From NCBI GenBank assembly GCA_036435485.1, contig CM071595.1:99192580-99256579 (forward strand): a stretch of 64,000 nt of DNA. The letters run 5' to 3'. The stretch is from Saposhnikovia divaricata (taxonomy: Eukaryota; Streptophyta; Magnoliopsida; Apiales; Apiaceae). Shown here one piece after another: positions 13,373 through 25,895 of this stretch. Made by a program: the position numbers and the translations under genes. A model generated the notes under the pieces. The model was not told where the DNA came from. It made no database searches and saw only the letters and a program-made list of their open reading frames with translations. The first letter of the stretch is position 1. Every line of letters starts with the position of its first letter.

Positions 13373-14512
13373 CATATTAAAAATAGTAGTGATCTACTAA
13401 GATCTCCGATCAAATTAATTTTTTACTTTCTGTAACTTTGGGAATATATATTGACATCCGTACGGTTGGATCGTCCAAAAATATTTTTTAAAAATAGAAA
13501 CAATAATCCTTGACAAAGCACTAGTTTCGAGTCATATTAAAAATAGTAGTGATCTACTAAGATCTCCGATCAAATTAATTTTTTATTTTCTGTAACTTTG
13601 GGAATATCATCATATTAGATATATATTGACATCCGTACGGTTGGATCGTTCAAAAATATTTTTTAAAAAATAGAAACAATAATCCGTGACAAAGCACTTG
13701 TTACGAGTCATATTAAAAATAGTAGTGATCTACTAAGAACTCCTATCAAATTAATTTTTTATTTTCTGAAACTTTGGGAATATCATCATATTAGATATAT
13801 ATTGACATCCGTACGGTTGGATCATTCAAAAATATTTTTAAAAAATATAAACAATAATCCGTGACAAAGCACTAGTTACGAGTCATATTAAAAATAGTAG
13901 TGATCTACTAAGATCTCCGATCAAATTAATTTTTTATTTTCTGAAACTTTGGGAATATCATCATATTAGATATATATTGACATCCGTACGGTTGGATCGT
14001 TCAAAAATATTTTTTAAAAAATAGAAACAATAATCCGTGACAAAGCACTAGTTACGAGTCATATTAAAAATAGTAGTGATCTACTAAGATCTCCGATCAA
14101 ATTAATTTTTTATATTCTGAAACTTTGGGAATATCATCATGTTAGATATATATTGACATCCGTACGGTTGGATCATTCAAAAATATTTTTTAAAAATAGA
14201 AACAATAATCCGTGACAAAGCACTAGTTACGAGTCATTTTAAAAATAGTAGTGATCTACTAAGATCTGAGATCAAATTAATTTTTTATTTTCTGTAACTT
14301 TAGGAATATCATCATATTAGATATATATTGACATCCGTAAGGTTGTTTCGTTCAAAAATATTTTTAAAAAAAATAGAAACAATAATCCGTGACAAAGCAC
14401 TAGTTTCGAGTCATATTAAAAATAGTAGTGATCTACTAAAATCTCCTATCAAATTAATTTTTTATTTTCTGAAACTTTGGGATTATCATCATATTAGATA
14501 TATATTGACATC
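13373..14512. repeat. 8-monomer local duplication, copy 2 (approximate ends)
   Basis: Second copy of the block at 12000-13139. It differs by an extra A in the A/T run at about 14361, which makes that monomer 177 bp. Confidence 0.75.
13441..13455. other. 15-bp deletion junction in a monomer
   Basis: Same deleted form. It is the counterpart of the 12068 junction in the 1,373-bp duplication. Confidence 0.9.
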
Positions 14513-15181
14513 CGTACGGTTGGATCGTTCAAAAATATTTTTTAAAAATAGAAACAATAATCCGTGACAAAGCACTAGTTTCGAGTCATATTAAAAATAG
14601 TAGTGATCTACTAAGATCTCCATTCAAATTAATTTTTTATTTTCTGTAACTTTGGGAATATCATCATATTAGATATATATTGACATCCGTACGGTTGGAT
14701 CGTTCAAAAATATTTTTTAAAAAATAGAAACAATAATCCGTGACAAAGCACTAGTTTCGAGTCATATTAAAAATAGAAGTGATCTACTTAGATCTCCGAT
14801 CAAATTAATTTTTTATTTTCTGTAACTTTGGGAATATCATCATATTAGATATATATTGACATCCGTACGGTTGGATCGTTAAAAAATATTCTTTAAAAAT
14901 AGAAACAATAATCCGTGACAAAGCACTAGTTACGAGTCATATTAAAAATAGTAGTGATCTACTAAGATCTCCGATCAAATTAATTTTTTTATTTTCTGTA
15001 ACTTTGGGAATATCATCATATTAGATATATATTGACATCCGTACGGTTGAATCGTTCAAAAATATTTTTTAAAAATAGAAACAATAATCCGTGACAAAGC
15101 ACTAGTTACGAGTCATATTAAAAATAGTAGTGATCTACTAAGATCTCCGATCAAATTAATTTTTTATTTTCTGTAACTTTG

Positions 15182-15196
15182 GGAATATATATTGAC
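15182..15196. other. 15-bp deletion junction in a monomer
   Basis: Same deleted form. The surrounding 'ggttgaatcg' and 'aatattttataaaa' markers match those around 13147-13330, so the two sites descend from one duplicated block. Confidence 0.9.
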
Positions 15197-15717
15197 ATCC
15201 GTACGGTTGGATCGTCCAAAAATATTTTATAAAAATAGAAACAATAATCCGTGACAAAGCACTAGTTTCGAGTCATATTAAAAATAGTAGTGATCTACTA
15301 AGATCTCCGATCAAATTAATTTTTTATTTTCTGTAACTTTGGGAATATCATCATATTAGATATATATTGACATCCGTACGGTTGGATCGTTCAAAAATAT
15401 TTTTTAAAAAATAGAAACAATAATCCGTGACAAAGCACTTGTTACGAGTCATATTAAAAATAGTAGTGATCTACTAAGATCTCCTATCAAATTAATTTTT
15501 TATTTTCTGAAACTTTGGGAATATCATCATATTAGATATATATTGACATCCGTACGGTTGGATCATTCAAAAATATTTTTAAAAAATATAAACAATAATC
15601 CGTGACAAAGCACTAGTTACGAGTCATATTAAAAATAGTAGTGATCTACTAAGATCTCCGATCAAATTAATTTTTTATTTTCTGAAACTTTGGGAATATC
15701 ATCATATTAGATATATA

Positions 15718-16418
15718 TTGACATCCGTACGGTTGGATCGTTCAAAAATATTTTTTAAAAAATAGAAACAATAATCCGTGACAAAGCACTAGTTACGAGT
15801 CATATTAAAAATAGTAGTGATCTACTAAGATCTCCGATCAAATTAATTTTTTATATTCTGAAACTTTGGGAATATCATCATATTAGATATATATTGACAG
15901 CCGTACGGTTGGATCATTCAAAAATATTTTTTAAAAATAGAAACAATAATCCGTGACGAAGCACTAGTTACGAGTCATTTTAAAAATAGTAGTGATCTAC
16001 TAAGATCTGAGATCAAATTAATTTTTTATTTTCTGTAACTTTAGGAATATCATCATATTAGATATATATTGACATCCGTAAGGTTGTTTCGTTCAAAAAT
16101 ATTTTTAAAAAAATAAAAACAATAATCCGTGACAAAGCACTAGTTTCGAGTCATATTAAAAATAGTAGTGATCTACTAAAATCTCCTATCAAATTAATTT
16201 TTTATTTTCTGAAACTTTGGGATTATCATCATATTAGATATATATTGACATCCGTACGGTTGGATCGTTCAAAAATATTTTTTCAAAATAGAAACAATAA
16301 TCCGTGACAAAGCACTAGTTTCGAGTCATATTAAAAATAGTAGTGATCTACTAAGATCTCCGAACAATTAATTTTTTATTTTCTGAAACTTTGGGAATAT
16401 CATCATATTAGATATATA
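15718..16418. repeat. 4-monomer duplication, copy 1 (701 bp)
   Basis: Four monomers: 'tatattctg'; 'gacagccg' with 'gtgacgaag' and 'ctgagatc'; C with 'ggttgtttcg' and 'aataaaaac'; D with 'ttttttcaaaatag'. All these private markers recur 701-702 bp later. In this copy the D monomer ends in 'ccgaacaatt'. Confidence 0.88.
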
Positions 16419-17121
16419 TTGACATCCGTACGGTTGGATCGTTCAAAAATATTTTTTAAAAAATAGAAACAATAATCCGTGACAAAGCACTAGTTACGAG
16501 TCATATTAAAAATAGTAGTGATCTACTAAGATCTCCGATCAAATTAATTTTTTATATTCTGAAACTTTGGGAATATCATCATATTAGATATATATTGACA
16601 GCCGTACGGTTGGATCATTCAAAAATATTTTTTTAAAAATTGAAACAATAATCCGTGACGAAGCACTAGTTACGAGTCATTTTAAAAATAGTAGTGATCT
16701 ACTAAGATCTGAGATCAAATTAATTTTTTATTTTCTGTAACTTTAGGAATATCATCATATTAGATATATATTGACATCCGTAAGGTTGTTTCGTTCAAAA
16801 ATATTTTTAAAAAAATAAAAACAATAATCCGTGACAAAGCACTAGTTTCGAGTCATATTAAAAATAGTAGTGATCTACTAAAATCTCCTATCAAATTAAT
16901 TTTTTATTTTCTGAAACTTTGGGATTATCATCATATTAGATATATATTGACATCCGTACGGTTGGATCGTTCAAAAATATTTTTTCAAAATAGAAACAAT
17001 AATCCGTGACAAAGCACTAGTTTCGAGTCATATTAAAAATAGTAGTGATCTACTAAGATCTCCATTCAAATTAATTTTTTATTTTCTGTAACTTTGGGAA
17101 TATCATCAATTTAGATATATA
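16419..17121. repeat. 4-monomer duplication, copy 2 (~702 bp)
   Basis: Repeats 15718-16418 with the markers 'gacagccg', 'gtgacgaag', 'aataaaaac' and 'ttttttcaaaatag'. It differs by one extra T and a 'ttgaaac' change near 16630, and its D monomer ends with 'ctccattc', the usual D form. Confidence 0.88.
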
Positions 17122-18700
17122 TTGACATCCGTACGGTTGGATCGTTCAAAAATATTTTTTAAAAAATAGAAACAATAATCCGTGACAAAGCACTAGTTTC
17201 GAGTCATATTAAAAATAGTAGTGATCTACTTAGATCTCCGATCAAATTAATTTTTTATTTTCTGTAACTTTGGGAATATCATCATATTAGATATATATTG
17301 ACATCCGTACGGTTGGATCGTTCAAAAATATTCTTTAAAAATAGAAACAATAATCCGTGACAAAGCACTAGTTACGAGTCATATTAAAAATAGTAGTGAT
17401 CTACTAAGATCTCAGATCAAATTAATTTTTTATTTTCTGTAACTTTGGGAATATCATCATATTAGATATATATTGACATCCGTACGGTTGGATCGTCCAA
17501 TAATATTTTTTAAAAATAGAAACAATAATCCGTGACAAAGCACTAGTTTCGAGTAATATTAAAAATAGTAGTGATCTACTAAGATCTCCGATCAAATTAA
17601 TTTTTTATTTTCTGTAACTTTGGGAATATCATCATATTAGATATATATTGACATCCGTACGGTTGGATCGTTCAAAAATATTTTTTAAAAAATAGAAACA
17701 ATAATCCGTGACAAAGCACTTGTTACGAGTCATATTAAAAATAGTAGTGATCTACTAAGATCTCCTATCAAATTAATTTTTTATTTTCTGAAACTTTGGG
17801 AATATCATCATATTAGATATATATTGACATCCGTACGGTTGGATCATTCAAAAATATTTTTAAAAAATATAAACAATAATCCATGACAAAGCACTAGTTA
17901 CGAGTCATATTAAAAATAGTAGTGATCTACTAAGATCTCCTATCAAATTAATTTTTTATTTTCTGAAACTTTGGGAATATCATCATATTAGATATATATT
18001 GACATCCGTACGGTTGGATCGTTCAAAAATATTTTTTAAAAAATAGAAACAATAATCCGTGACAAAGCACTAGTTACGAGTCATATTAAAAATAGTAGTG
18101 ATCTACTAAGATCTCCGATCAAATTAATTTTTTATATTCTGAAACTTTGGGAATATCATCATATTAGATATATATTGACATCCGTACGGTTGGATCATTC
18201 AAAAATATTTTTTAAAAATAGAAACAATAATCCGTGACAAAGCACTAGTTACGAGTCATTTTAAAAATAGTAGTGATCTACTAAGATCTGAGATCAAATT
18301 AATTTTTTATTTTCTGTAACTTTAGGAATATCATCATATTAGATATATATTGACATCCGTAAGGTTGGATCGTTCAAAAATATTTTTTAAAAATAGAAAC
18401 AATAATCCGTGACAAAGCACTAGTTACGAGTCATATTAAAAATAGTAGTGATCTACTAAGATCTCCGATCAAATTAATTTTTTATTTTCTGAAACTTTGG
18501 AAATATCATCATATTAGATATATATTGACATCCGTAAGGTTGGATCGTTCAAAAATATTTTTTAAAAAATAGAAACAATAATCCGTGACAAACCACTAGT
18601 TACGAGTCATTTTAAAAATAGTAATAATCTACTAAGATCTCCGATCAAATTAATTTTTTATTTTCTGAAACTTTGGGAATATCATCATATTAGATATATA
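17122..18700. repeat. Nine monomers leading into the 10-mer HOR
   Basis: Classes in order are E-like ('ctacttag'), 'tattcttt' with 'ctcagatc', 'gtcc' with 'gagtaatatt', 'cacttgtt' with 'cctatc', 'gatcattc' with 'aatataaac', 'tatattctg' (G-like), H, I and J. The same non-canonical series recurs inside the 15-monomer unit that starts at 18701, so it is the previous copy of that unit's right half. Confidence 0.8.
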
Positions 18701-21332
18701 TTGACATCCGTAAGGTTGGATCGTTCAAAAATATTTTTTAAAAAAATAAAAACAATAATCCGTGACAAAACACTAGTTACGAGTCATACTAAAAATAGTA
18801 ATGATCTACTAAGATCTTCGATCAAATTAATTTTTTATTTTCTGAAACTTTTGGAATATCATCATATTAGATATATATTGACATCCGTACGGTTGGATCG
18901 TTCAAAAATATTTTTTAAAAAATAGAAACAATAATCCGTGACAAAGCACTATTTACGAGTCATTTTAAAAATAGTAGTGATCTACTAAGATCTCCGATCA
19001 AATTAATTTTTTATTTTCTGAAACTTTGGGAATATCATCATATTAGATATATATTGACATCCGTAAGGTTGTTTCGTTCAAAAATATTTTTTAAAAAATA
19101 GAAACAATAATCCGTGACAAAGCACTAGTTTCGAGTCATATTAAAAATAGTAGTGATCTACTAAAATCCCCGATCAAATTAATTTTTTATTTTCTGAAAC
19201 TTTGGGATTATCATCATATTAGATATATATTGACATCCGTACGGTTGGATCGTTCAAAAATATTTTTTAAAAATAGAAACAATAATCCGTGACAAAGCAC
19301 TAGTTTCGAGTCATATTAAAAATAGTAGTGATCTACTAAGATCTCCATTCAAATTAATTTTTTATTTTCTGTAACTTTGGGAATATCATCATATTAGATA
19401 TATATTGACATCCGTACGGTTGGATCGTTCAAAAATATTTTTTAAAAATAGAAACAATAATCCGTGACAAAGCACTAGTTTCGAGTCATATTAAAAATAG
19501 TAGTGATCTACTTAGATCTCCGATCAAATTAATTTTTTATTTTCTGTAACTTTGGGAATATCATCATATTAGATATATATTGACATCCGTACGGTTGGAT
19601 CGTTCAAAAATATTTTTTAAAAATAGAAACAATAATCCGTGACAAAGCACTAGTTTCGAGTCATATTAAAAATAGTAGTGATCTACTAAAATCCCCGATC
19701 AAATTAATTTTTTATTTTCTGAAACTTTGGGATTATCATCATATTAGATATATATTGACATCCGTACGGTTGGATCGTTCAAAAATATTTTTTAAAAATA
19801 GAAACAATAATCCGTGACAAAGCACTAGTTTCGAGTCATATTAAAAATAGTAGTGATCTACTTAGATCTCCGATCAAATTAATTTTTTATTTTCTGTAAC
19901 TTTGGGAATATCATCATATTAGATATATATTGACATCCGTACGGTTGGATCGTTCAAAAATATTCTTTAAAAATAGAAACAATAATCCGTGACAAAGCAC
20001 TAGTTACGAGTCATATTAAAAATAGTAGTGATCTACTAAGATCTCAGATCAAATTAATTTTTTATTTTCTGTAACTTTGGGAATATCATCATATTAGATA
20101 TATATTGACATCCTTACGGTTGGATCGTCCAATAATATTTTTTAAAAATAGAAACAATAATCCGTGACAAAGAACTAGTTTCGAGTAATATTAAAAATAG
20201 TAGTGATCTACTAAGATCTCCGATCAAATTAATTTTTTATTTTCTGTAACTTTGGGAATATCATCATATTAGATATATATTGACATCCGTACGGTTGGAT
20301 CGTTCAAAAATATTTTTTAAAAAATAGAAACAATAATCCGTGACAAAGCACTTGTTACGAGTCATATTAAAAATAGTAGTGATCTACTAAGATCTCCTAT
20401 CAAATTAATTTTTTATTTTCTGAAACTTTGGGAATATCATCATATTAGATATATATTGACATCCGTACGGTTGGATCATTCAAAAATATTTTTAAAAAAT
20501 ATAAACAATAATCCGTGACAAAGCACTAGTTTCGAGTCATATTAAAAATAGTAGTGATCTACTAAGATCTCCTATCAAATTAATTTTTTATTTTCTGAAA
20601 CTTTGGGAATATCATCATATTAGATATATATTGACATCCGTACGGTTGGATCGTTCAAAAATATTTTTTTAAAAATAGAAACAATAATCCGTGACAAAGC
20701 ACTAGTTACGAGTCATATTAAAAATAGTAGTGATCTACTAAGATCTCCGATCAAATTAATTTTTTATATTCTGAAACTTTGGGAATATCATCATATTAGA
20801 TATATATTGACATCCGTACGGTTGGATCATTCAAAAATATTTTTTAAAAATAGAAACAATAATCCGTGACAAAGCACTAGTTACGAGTCATTTTAAAAAT
20901 AGTAGTGATCTACTAAGATCTGAGATCAAATTAATTTTTTATTTTCTGTAACTTTAGGAATATCATCATATTAGATATATATTGACATCCGTAAGGTTGG
21001 ATCGTTCAAAAATATTTTTTAAAAATAGAAACAATAATCCGTGACAAAGCACTAGTTACGAGTCATATTAAAAATAGTAGTGATCTACTAAGATCTCCGA
21101 TCAAATTAATTTTTTATTTTCTGAAACTTTGGAAATATCATCATATTAGATATATATTGACATCCGTAAGTTTGGATCGTTCAAAAATATTTTTTAAAAA
21201 ATAGAAACAATAATCCGTGACAAACCACTAGTTACGAGTCATTTTAAAAATAGTAATGATCTACTAAGATCTCCGATCAAATTAATTTTTTATTTTCTGA
21301 AACTTTGGGAATATCATCATATTAGATATATA
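18701..21332. repeat. Expanded HOR unit, 15 monomers (2,632 bp)
   Basis: Order: A, B, C, D, E, a C-like monomer with 'cttaaaatcccc'-type end, E, a 'tattcttt/ctcagatc' monomer, a 'gtcc/gagtaatatt' monomer, a 'cacttgtt/cctatc' monomer, a 'gatcattc/aatataaac' monomer, a G-like monomer with 'tatattctg', H, I, J. It keeps the A-E start and H-J end of the 10-mer but has different middle monomers. Unit length equals exactly the spacing to the next A monomer. Confidence 0.85.
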
Positions 21333-23088
21333 TTGACATCCGTAAGGTTGGATCGTTCAAAAATATTTTTTAAAAAAATAAAAACAATAATCCGTGACAA
21401 AACACTTGTTACGAGTCATACTAAAAATAGTAATGATCTACTAAGATCTTCGATCAAATTAATTTTTTATTTTCTGAAACTTTTGGAATATCATCATATT
21501 AGATATATATTGACATCCGTACGGTTGGATCGTTCAAAAATATTTTTTAAAAAATAGAAACAATAATCCGTGACAAAGCACTATTTACGAGTCATTTTAA
21601 AAATAGTAGTGATCTACTAAGATCTCCGATCAAATTAATTTTTTATTTTCTGAAACTTTGGGAATATCATCATATTAGATATATATTGACATCCGTAAGG
21701 TTGTTTCGTTCAAAAATATTTTTTAAAAAATAGAAACAATAATCCGTGACAAAGCACTAGTTTCGAGTCATATTAAAAATAGTAGTGATCTACTAAAATC
21801 CCCGATCAAATTAATTTTTTATTTTCTGAAACTTTGGGATTATCATCATATTAGATATATATTGACATCCGTACGGTTGGATCGTTCAAAAATATTTTTT
21901 AAAAATAGAAACAATAATCCGTGACAAAGCACTAGTTTCGAGTCATATTAAAAATAGTAGTGATCTACTAAGATCTCCATTCAAATTAATTTTTTATTTT
22001 CTGTAACTTTGGGAATATCATCATATTAGATATATATTGACATCCGTACGGTTGGATCGTTCAAAAATATTTTTTAAAAAATAGAAACAATAATCCGTGA
22101 CAAAGCACTAGTTTCGAGTCATATTAAAAACAGTAGTGATCTACTTAGATCTCCGATCAAATTAATTTTTTATTTTCTGTAACTTTGGGAATATCATCAT
22201 ATTTGATATATATTGACATTCGTACGGTTGGATCGTTCAAAAATATTTTTTAAAAATAGAAACAATAATCCGTGACAAAGCACTAGTTACGAGTCATATT
22301 AAAAATAGTAGTGATCTACTAAGATCTCCGATCAAATTAATTTTTTACTTTCTTTAACTTTGGGAATATCATCATATTAGATATATATTGACATCCGTAC
22401 GGTTGGATCGTCCAAAAATATTTTTTAAAAATAGAAACAATAATCCGTGACAAAGCACTAGTTACGAGTCATATTAAAAATAGTAGTGATCTACTAAGAT
22501 CTCCGATCAAATTAATTTTTTATATTCTGAAACTTTGGGAATATCATCATATTAGATATATATTGACATCCATACGGTTGGATCATTCAAAAATATTTTT
22601 TAAAAATAGAAACAATAATCCGTGACAAAGCACTAGTTACGAGTCATTTTAAAAATAGTAGTGATCTACTAAGATCTGAGATCAAATTAATTTTTTATTT
22701 TCTGTAACTTTAGGAATATCATCATATTAGATATATATTGACATCCGTAAGGTTGGATCGTTCAAAAATATTTTTTAAAAATAGAAACAATAATCCGTGA
22801 CAAAGCACTAGTTACGAGTCATATTAAAAATAGTAGTGATCTACTAAGATCTCCGATCAAATTAATTTTTTATTTTCTGAAACTTTGGGAATATCATCAT
22901 ATTAGATATATATTGACATCCGTAAGGTTGGATCGTTCAAAAATATTTTTTAAAAAATAGAAACAATAATCCGTGACAAACCACTAGTTACGAGTCATTT
23001 TAAAAATAGTAATGATCTACTAAGATCTCCGATCAAATTAATTTTTTATTTTCTGAAACTTTGGGAATATCATCATATTAGATATATA
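21333..23088. repeat. Canonical 10-monomer HOR unit A-J (1,756 bp)
   Basis: Reference unit. A 21333 (177 bp; ccgtaagg, gtcatact, gtaatg, cttcgatc, cttttgg). B 21510 (cactattt, gtcatttt). C 21686 (ggttgtttcg, ctaaaatc, gggattatc). D 21862 (tttcg, ctccattc, ctgtaac). E 22037 (tttcg, ctacttag). F 22213 (gacattcg, tacgag, ctttaac). G 22388 (gtcc, tatattctg). H 22563 (gatcattc, gtcatttt, ctgagatc, ctttagg). I 22738 (ccgtaagg, tacgag, ctgaaac). J 22913 (ccgtaagg, accactag, gtcatttt, gtaatg). The next A is at 23089. Confidence 0.92.
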
Positions 23089-24340
23089 TTGACATCCGTA
23101 AGGTTGGATCGTTCAAAAATATTTTTTAAAAAAATAGAAACAATAATCCGTGACAAAACACTAGTTACGAGTCATACTAAAAATAGTAATGATCTACTAA
23201 GATCTTCGATCAAATTAATTTTTTATTTTCTGAAACTTTTGGAATATCATCATATTAGATATATATTGACATCCGTACGGTTGGATCGTTCAAAAATATT
23301 TTTTAAAAAATAGAAACAATAATCCGTGACAAAGCACTATTTACGAGTCATTTTAAAAATAGTAGTGATCTACTAAGATCTCCGATCAAATTAATTTTTT
23401 ATTTTCTGAAACTTTGGGAATATCATCATATTAGATATATATTGACATCCGTAAGGTTGTTTCGTTCAAAAATATTTTTTAAAAAATAGAAACAATAATC
23501 CGTGACAAAGCACTAGTTTCGAGTCATATTAAAAATAGTAGTGATCTACTAAAATCTCCGATCAAATTAATTTTTTATTTTCTGAAACTTTGGGATTATC
23601 ATCATATTAGATATATATTGACATCCGTACGGTTGGATCGTTCAAAAATATTTTTTAAAAATAGAAACAATAATCCGTGACAAAGCACTAGTTTCGAGTC
23701 ATATTAAAAATAGTAGTGATCTACTAAGATCTCCATTCAAATTAATTTTTTATTTTCTGTAACTTTGGGAATATCATCATATTAGATATATATTGACATC
23801 CGTACGGTTGGATCGTTCAAAAATATTTTTTAAAAAATAGAAACAATAATCCGTGACAAAGCACTAGTTTCGAGTCATATTAAAAATAGTAGTGATCTAC
23901 TTAGATCTCCGATCAAATTAATTTTTTATTTTCTGTAACTTTGGGAATATCATCATATTAGATATATATTGACATTCGTACGGTTGGATCGTTCAAAAAT
24001 ATTTTTTAAAAATAGAAACAATAATCCGTGACAAAGCACTAGTTACGAGTCATATTAAAAATAGTAGTGATCTACTAAGATCTCCGATCAAATTAATTTT
24101 TTATTTTCTTTAACTTTGGGAATATCATCATATTAGATATATATTGACATCCGTACGGTTGGATCGTCCAAAAATATTTTTTAAAAATAGAAACAATAAT
24201 CCGTGACAAAGCACTAGTTACGAGTCATATTAAAAATAGTAGTGATCTACTAAGATCTCCGATCAAATTAATTTTTTATATTCTGAAACTTTGGGAATAT
24301 CATCATATTAGATATATATTGACATCCGTACGGTTGGATC

Positions 24341-24365
24341 ATTAAAAAAAAATTTTTAAAAATAG
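24341..24365. other. Disrupted A/T run in an H monomer
   Basis: The usual 'cattcaaaaatatttttt' becomes 'cattaaaaaaaaattttt' here: the C and the internal TAT are lost, leaving a long uninterrupted A run next to a T run. It is the only copy of this form I saw. A sequencing or assembly error is possible, as homopolymers are error-prone. Confidence 0.7.
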
Positions 24366-25719
24366 AAACAATAATCCGTGACAAAGCACTAGTTACGAGT
24401 CATTTTAAAAATAGTAGTGATCTACTAAGATCTGAGATCAAATTAATTTTTTATTTTCTGTAACTTTAGGAATATCATCATATTAGATATATATTGACAT
24501 CCGTAAGGTTGGATCGTTCAAAAATATTTTTTAAAAATAGAAACAATAATCCGTGACAAAGCACTAGTTACGAGTCATATTAAAAATAGTAGTGATCTAC
24601 TAAGATCTCCGATCAAATTAATTTTTTATTTTCTGAAACTTTGGGAATATCATCATATTAGATATATATTGACATCCGTACGGTTGGATCGTTCAAAAAT
24701 ATTTTTTAAAAATAGAAACAATAATCCGTGACAAAGCACTAGTTTCTAGTCATATTAAAAATAGTAGTGATCTACTAAGATCTCCATTCAAATTAATTTT
24801 TTATTTTCTGTAACTTTGGGAATATCATCATATTAGATATATATTGACATCCGTACGGTTGGATCGTTCAAAAATATTTTTTAAAAAATAGAAACAATAA
24901 TCCGTGACAAAGCACTAGTTTCGAGTAATATTAAAAATAGTAGTGATCTACTTAGATCTCCGATCAAATTAATTTTTTATTTTCTGTAACTTTGGGAATA
25001 TCATCATATTAGATATATATTGACATTCGTACGGTTGGATCGTTCAAAAATATTTTTTAAAAATAGAAACAATAATCCGTGACAAAGCACTAGTTACGAG
25101 TCATATTAAAAATAGTAGTGATCTACTAAGATCTCCGATCAAATTAATTTTTTATTTTCTTTAACTTTGGGAATATCATCATATTAGATATATATTGACA
25201 TCCGTACGGTTGGATCGTCCAAAAATATTTTTTAAAAATAGAAACAATAATCCGTGACAAAGCACTAGTTACGAGTCATATTAAAAATAGTAGTGATCTA
25301 CTAAGATCTCCGATCAAATTAATTTTTTATATTCTGAAACTTTGGGAATATCATCATATTAGATATATATTGACATCCGTACGGTTGGATCATTCAAAAA
25401 TATTTTTTAAAAATAGAAACAATAATCCGTGACAAAGCACTAGTTACGAGTCATTTTAAAAATAGTAGTGATCTACTAAGATCTGAGATCAAATTAATTT
25501 TTTATTTTCTGTAACTTTAGGAATATCATCATATTAGATATATATTGACATCCGTAAGGTTGGATCGTTCAAAAATATTTTTTAAAAATAGAAACAATAA
25601 TCCGTGACAAAGCACTAGTTACGAGTCATATTAAAAATAGTAGTGATCTACTAAGATCTCCGATCAAATTAATTTTTTATTTTCTGAAACTTTGGGAATA
25701 TCATCATATTAGATATATA

Positions 25720-25895
25720 TTGACATCCGTAAGGTTGGATCGTTCAAAAATATTTTTTAAAAAATAGAAACAATAATCCGTGACAAAGCACTAGTTTCGA
25801 GTCATATTAAAAATAGTAGTGATCTACTTAGATCTCCGATCAAATTAATTTTTTATTTTCTGTAACTTTGGGAATATCATCATATTAGATATATA
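25720..25895. repeat. J/E hybrid monomer
   Basis: The 5' part is J-type (ccgtaagg followed by 'ggatcgttc' and the six-A run). The 3' part is E-type (cactagtttcgag, gtcatatt, ctacttag, ctgtaac). The switch lies between 'ccgtaagg' and 'aagcactag'. It sits after an I monomer and before an F monomer, as expected for an exchange between the J of one unit and the E of another, five monomers out of register. Confidence 0.85.

Larger units (their letters stand above)
11217..15717. repeat. Mosaic satellite block with short monomers
   Basis: About 26 monomers of mixed class. Class C ('ggttgtttcg') recurs at 11405, 12968 and 14340, each followed by a D-like monomer. Local duplication at an offset of about 1,373 bp links 'tttttactttctg' (about 12048 and 13421), 'aatccttgac' (about 12130 and 13503), 'ctaagaactcctatc' (about 12360 and 13733) and 'atcatcatgttag' (about 12760 and 14133). 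The offset equals eight monomers less two 15-bp deletions. No other sequence type is present. Confidence 0.8.
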
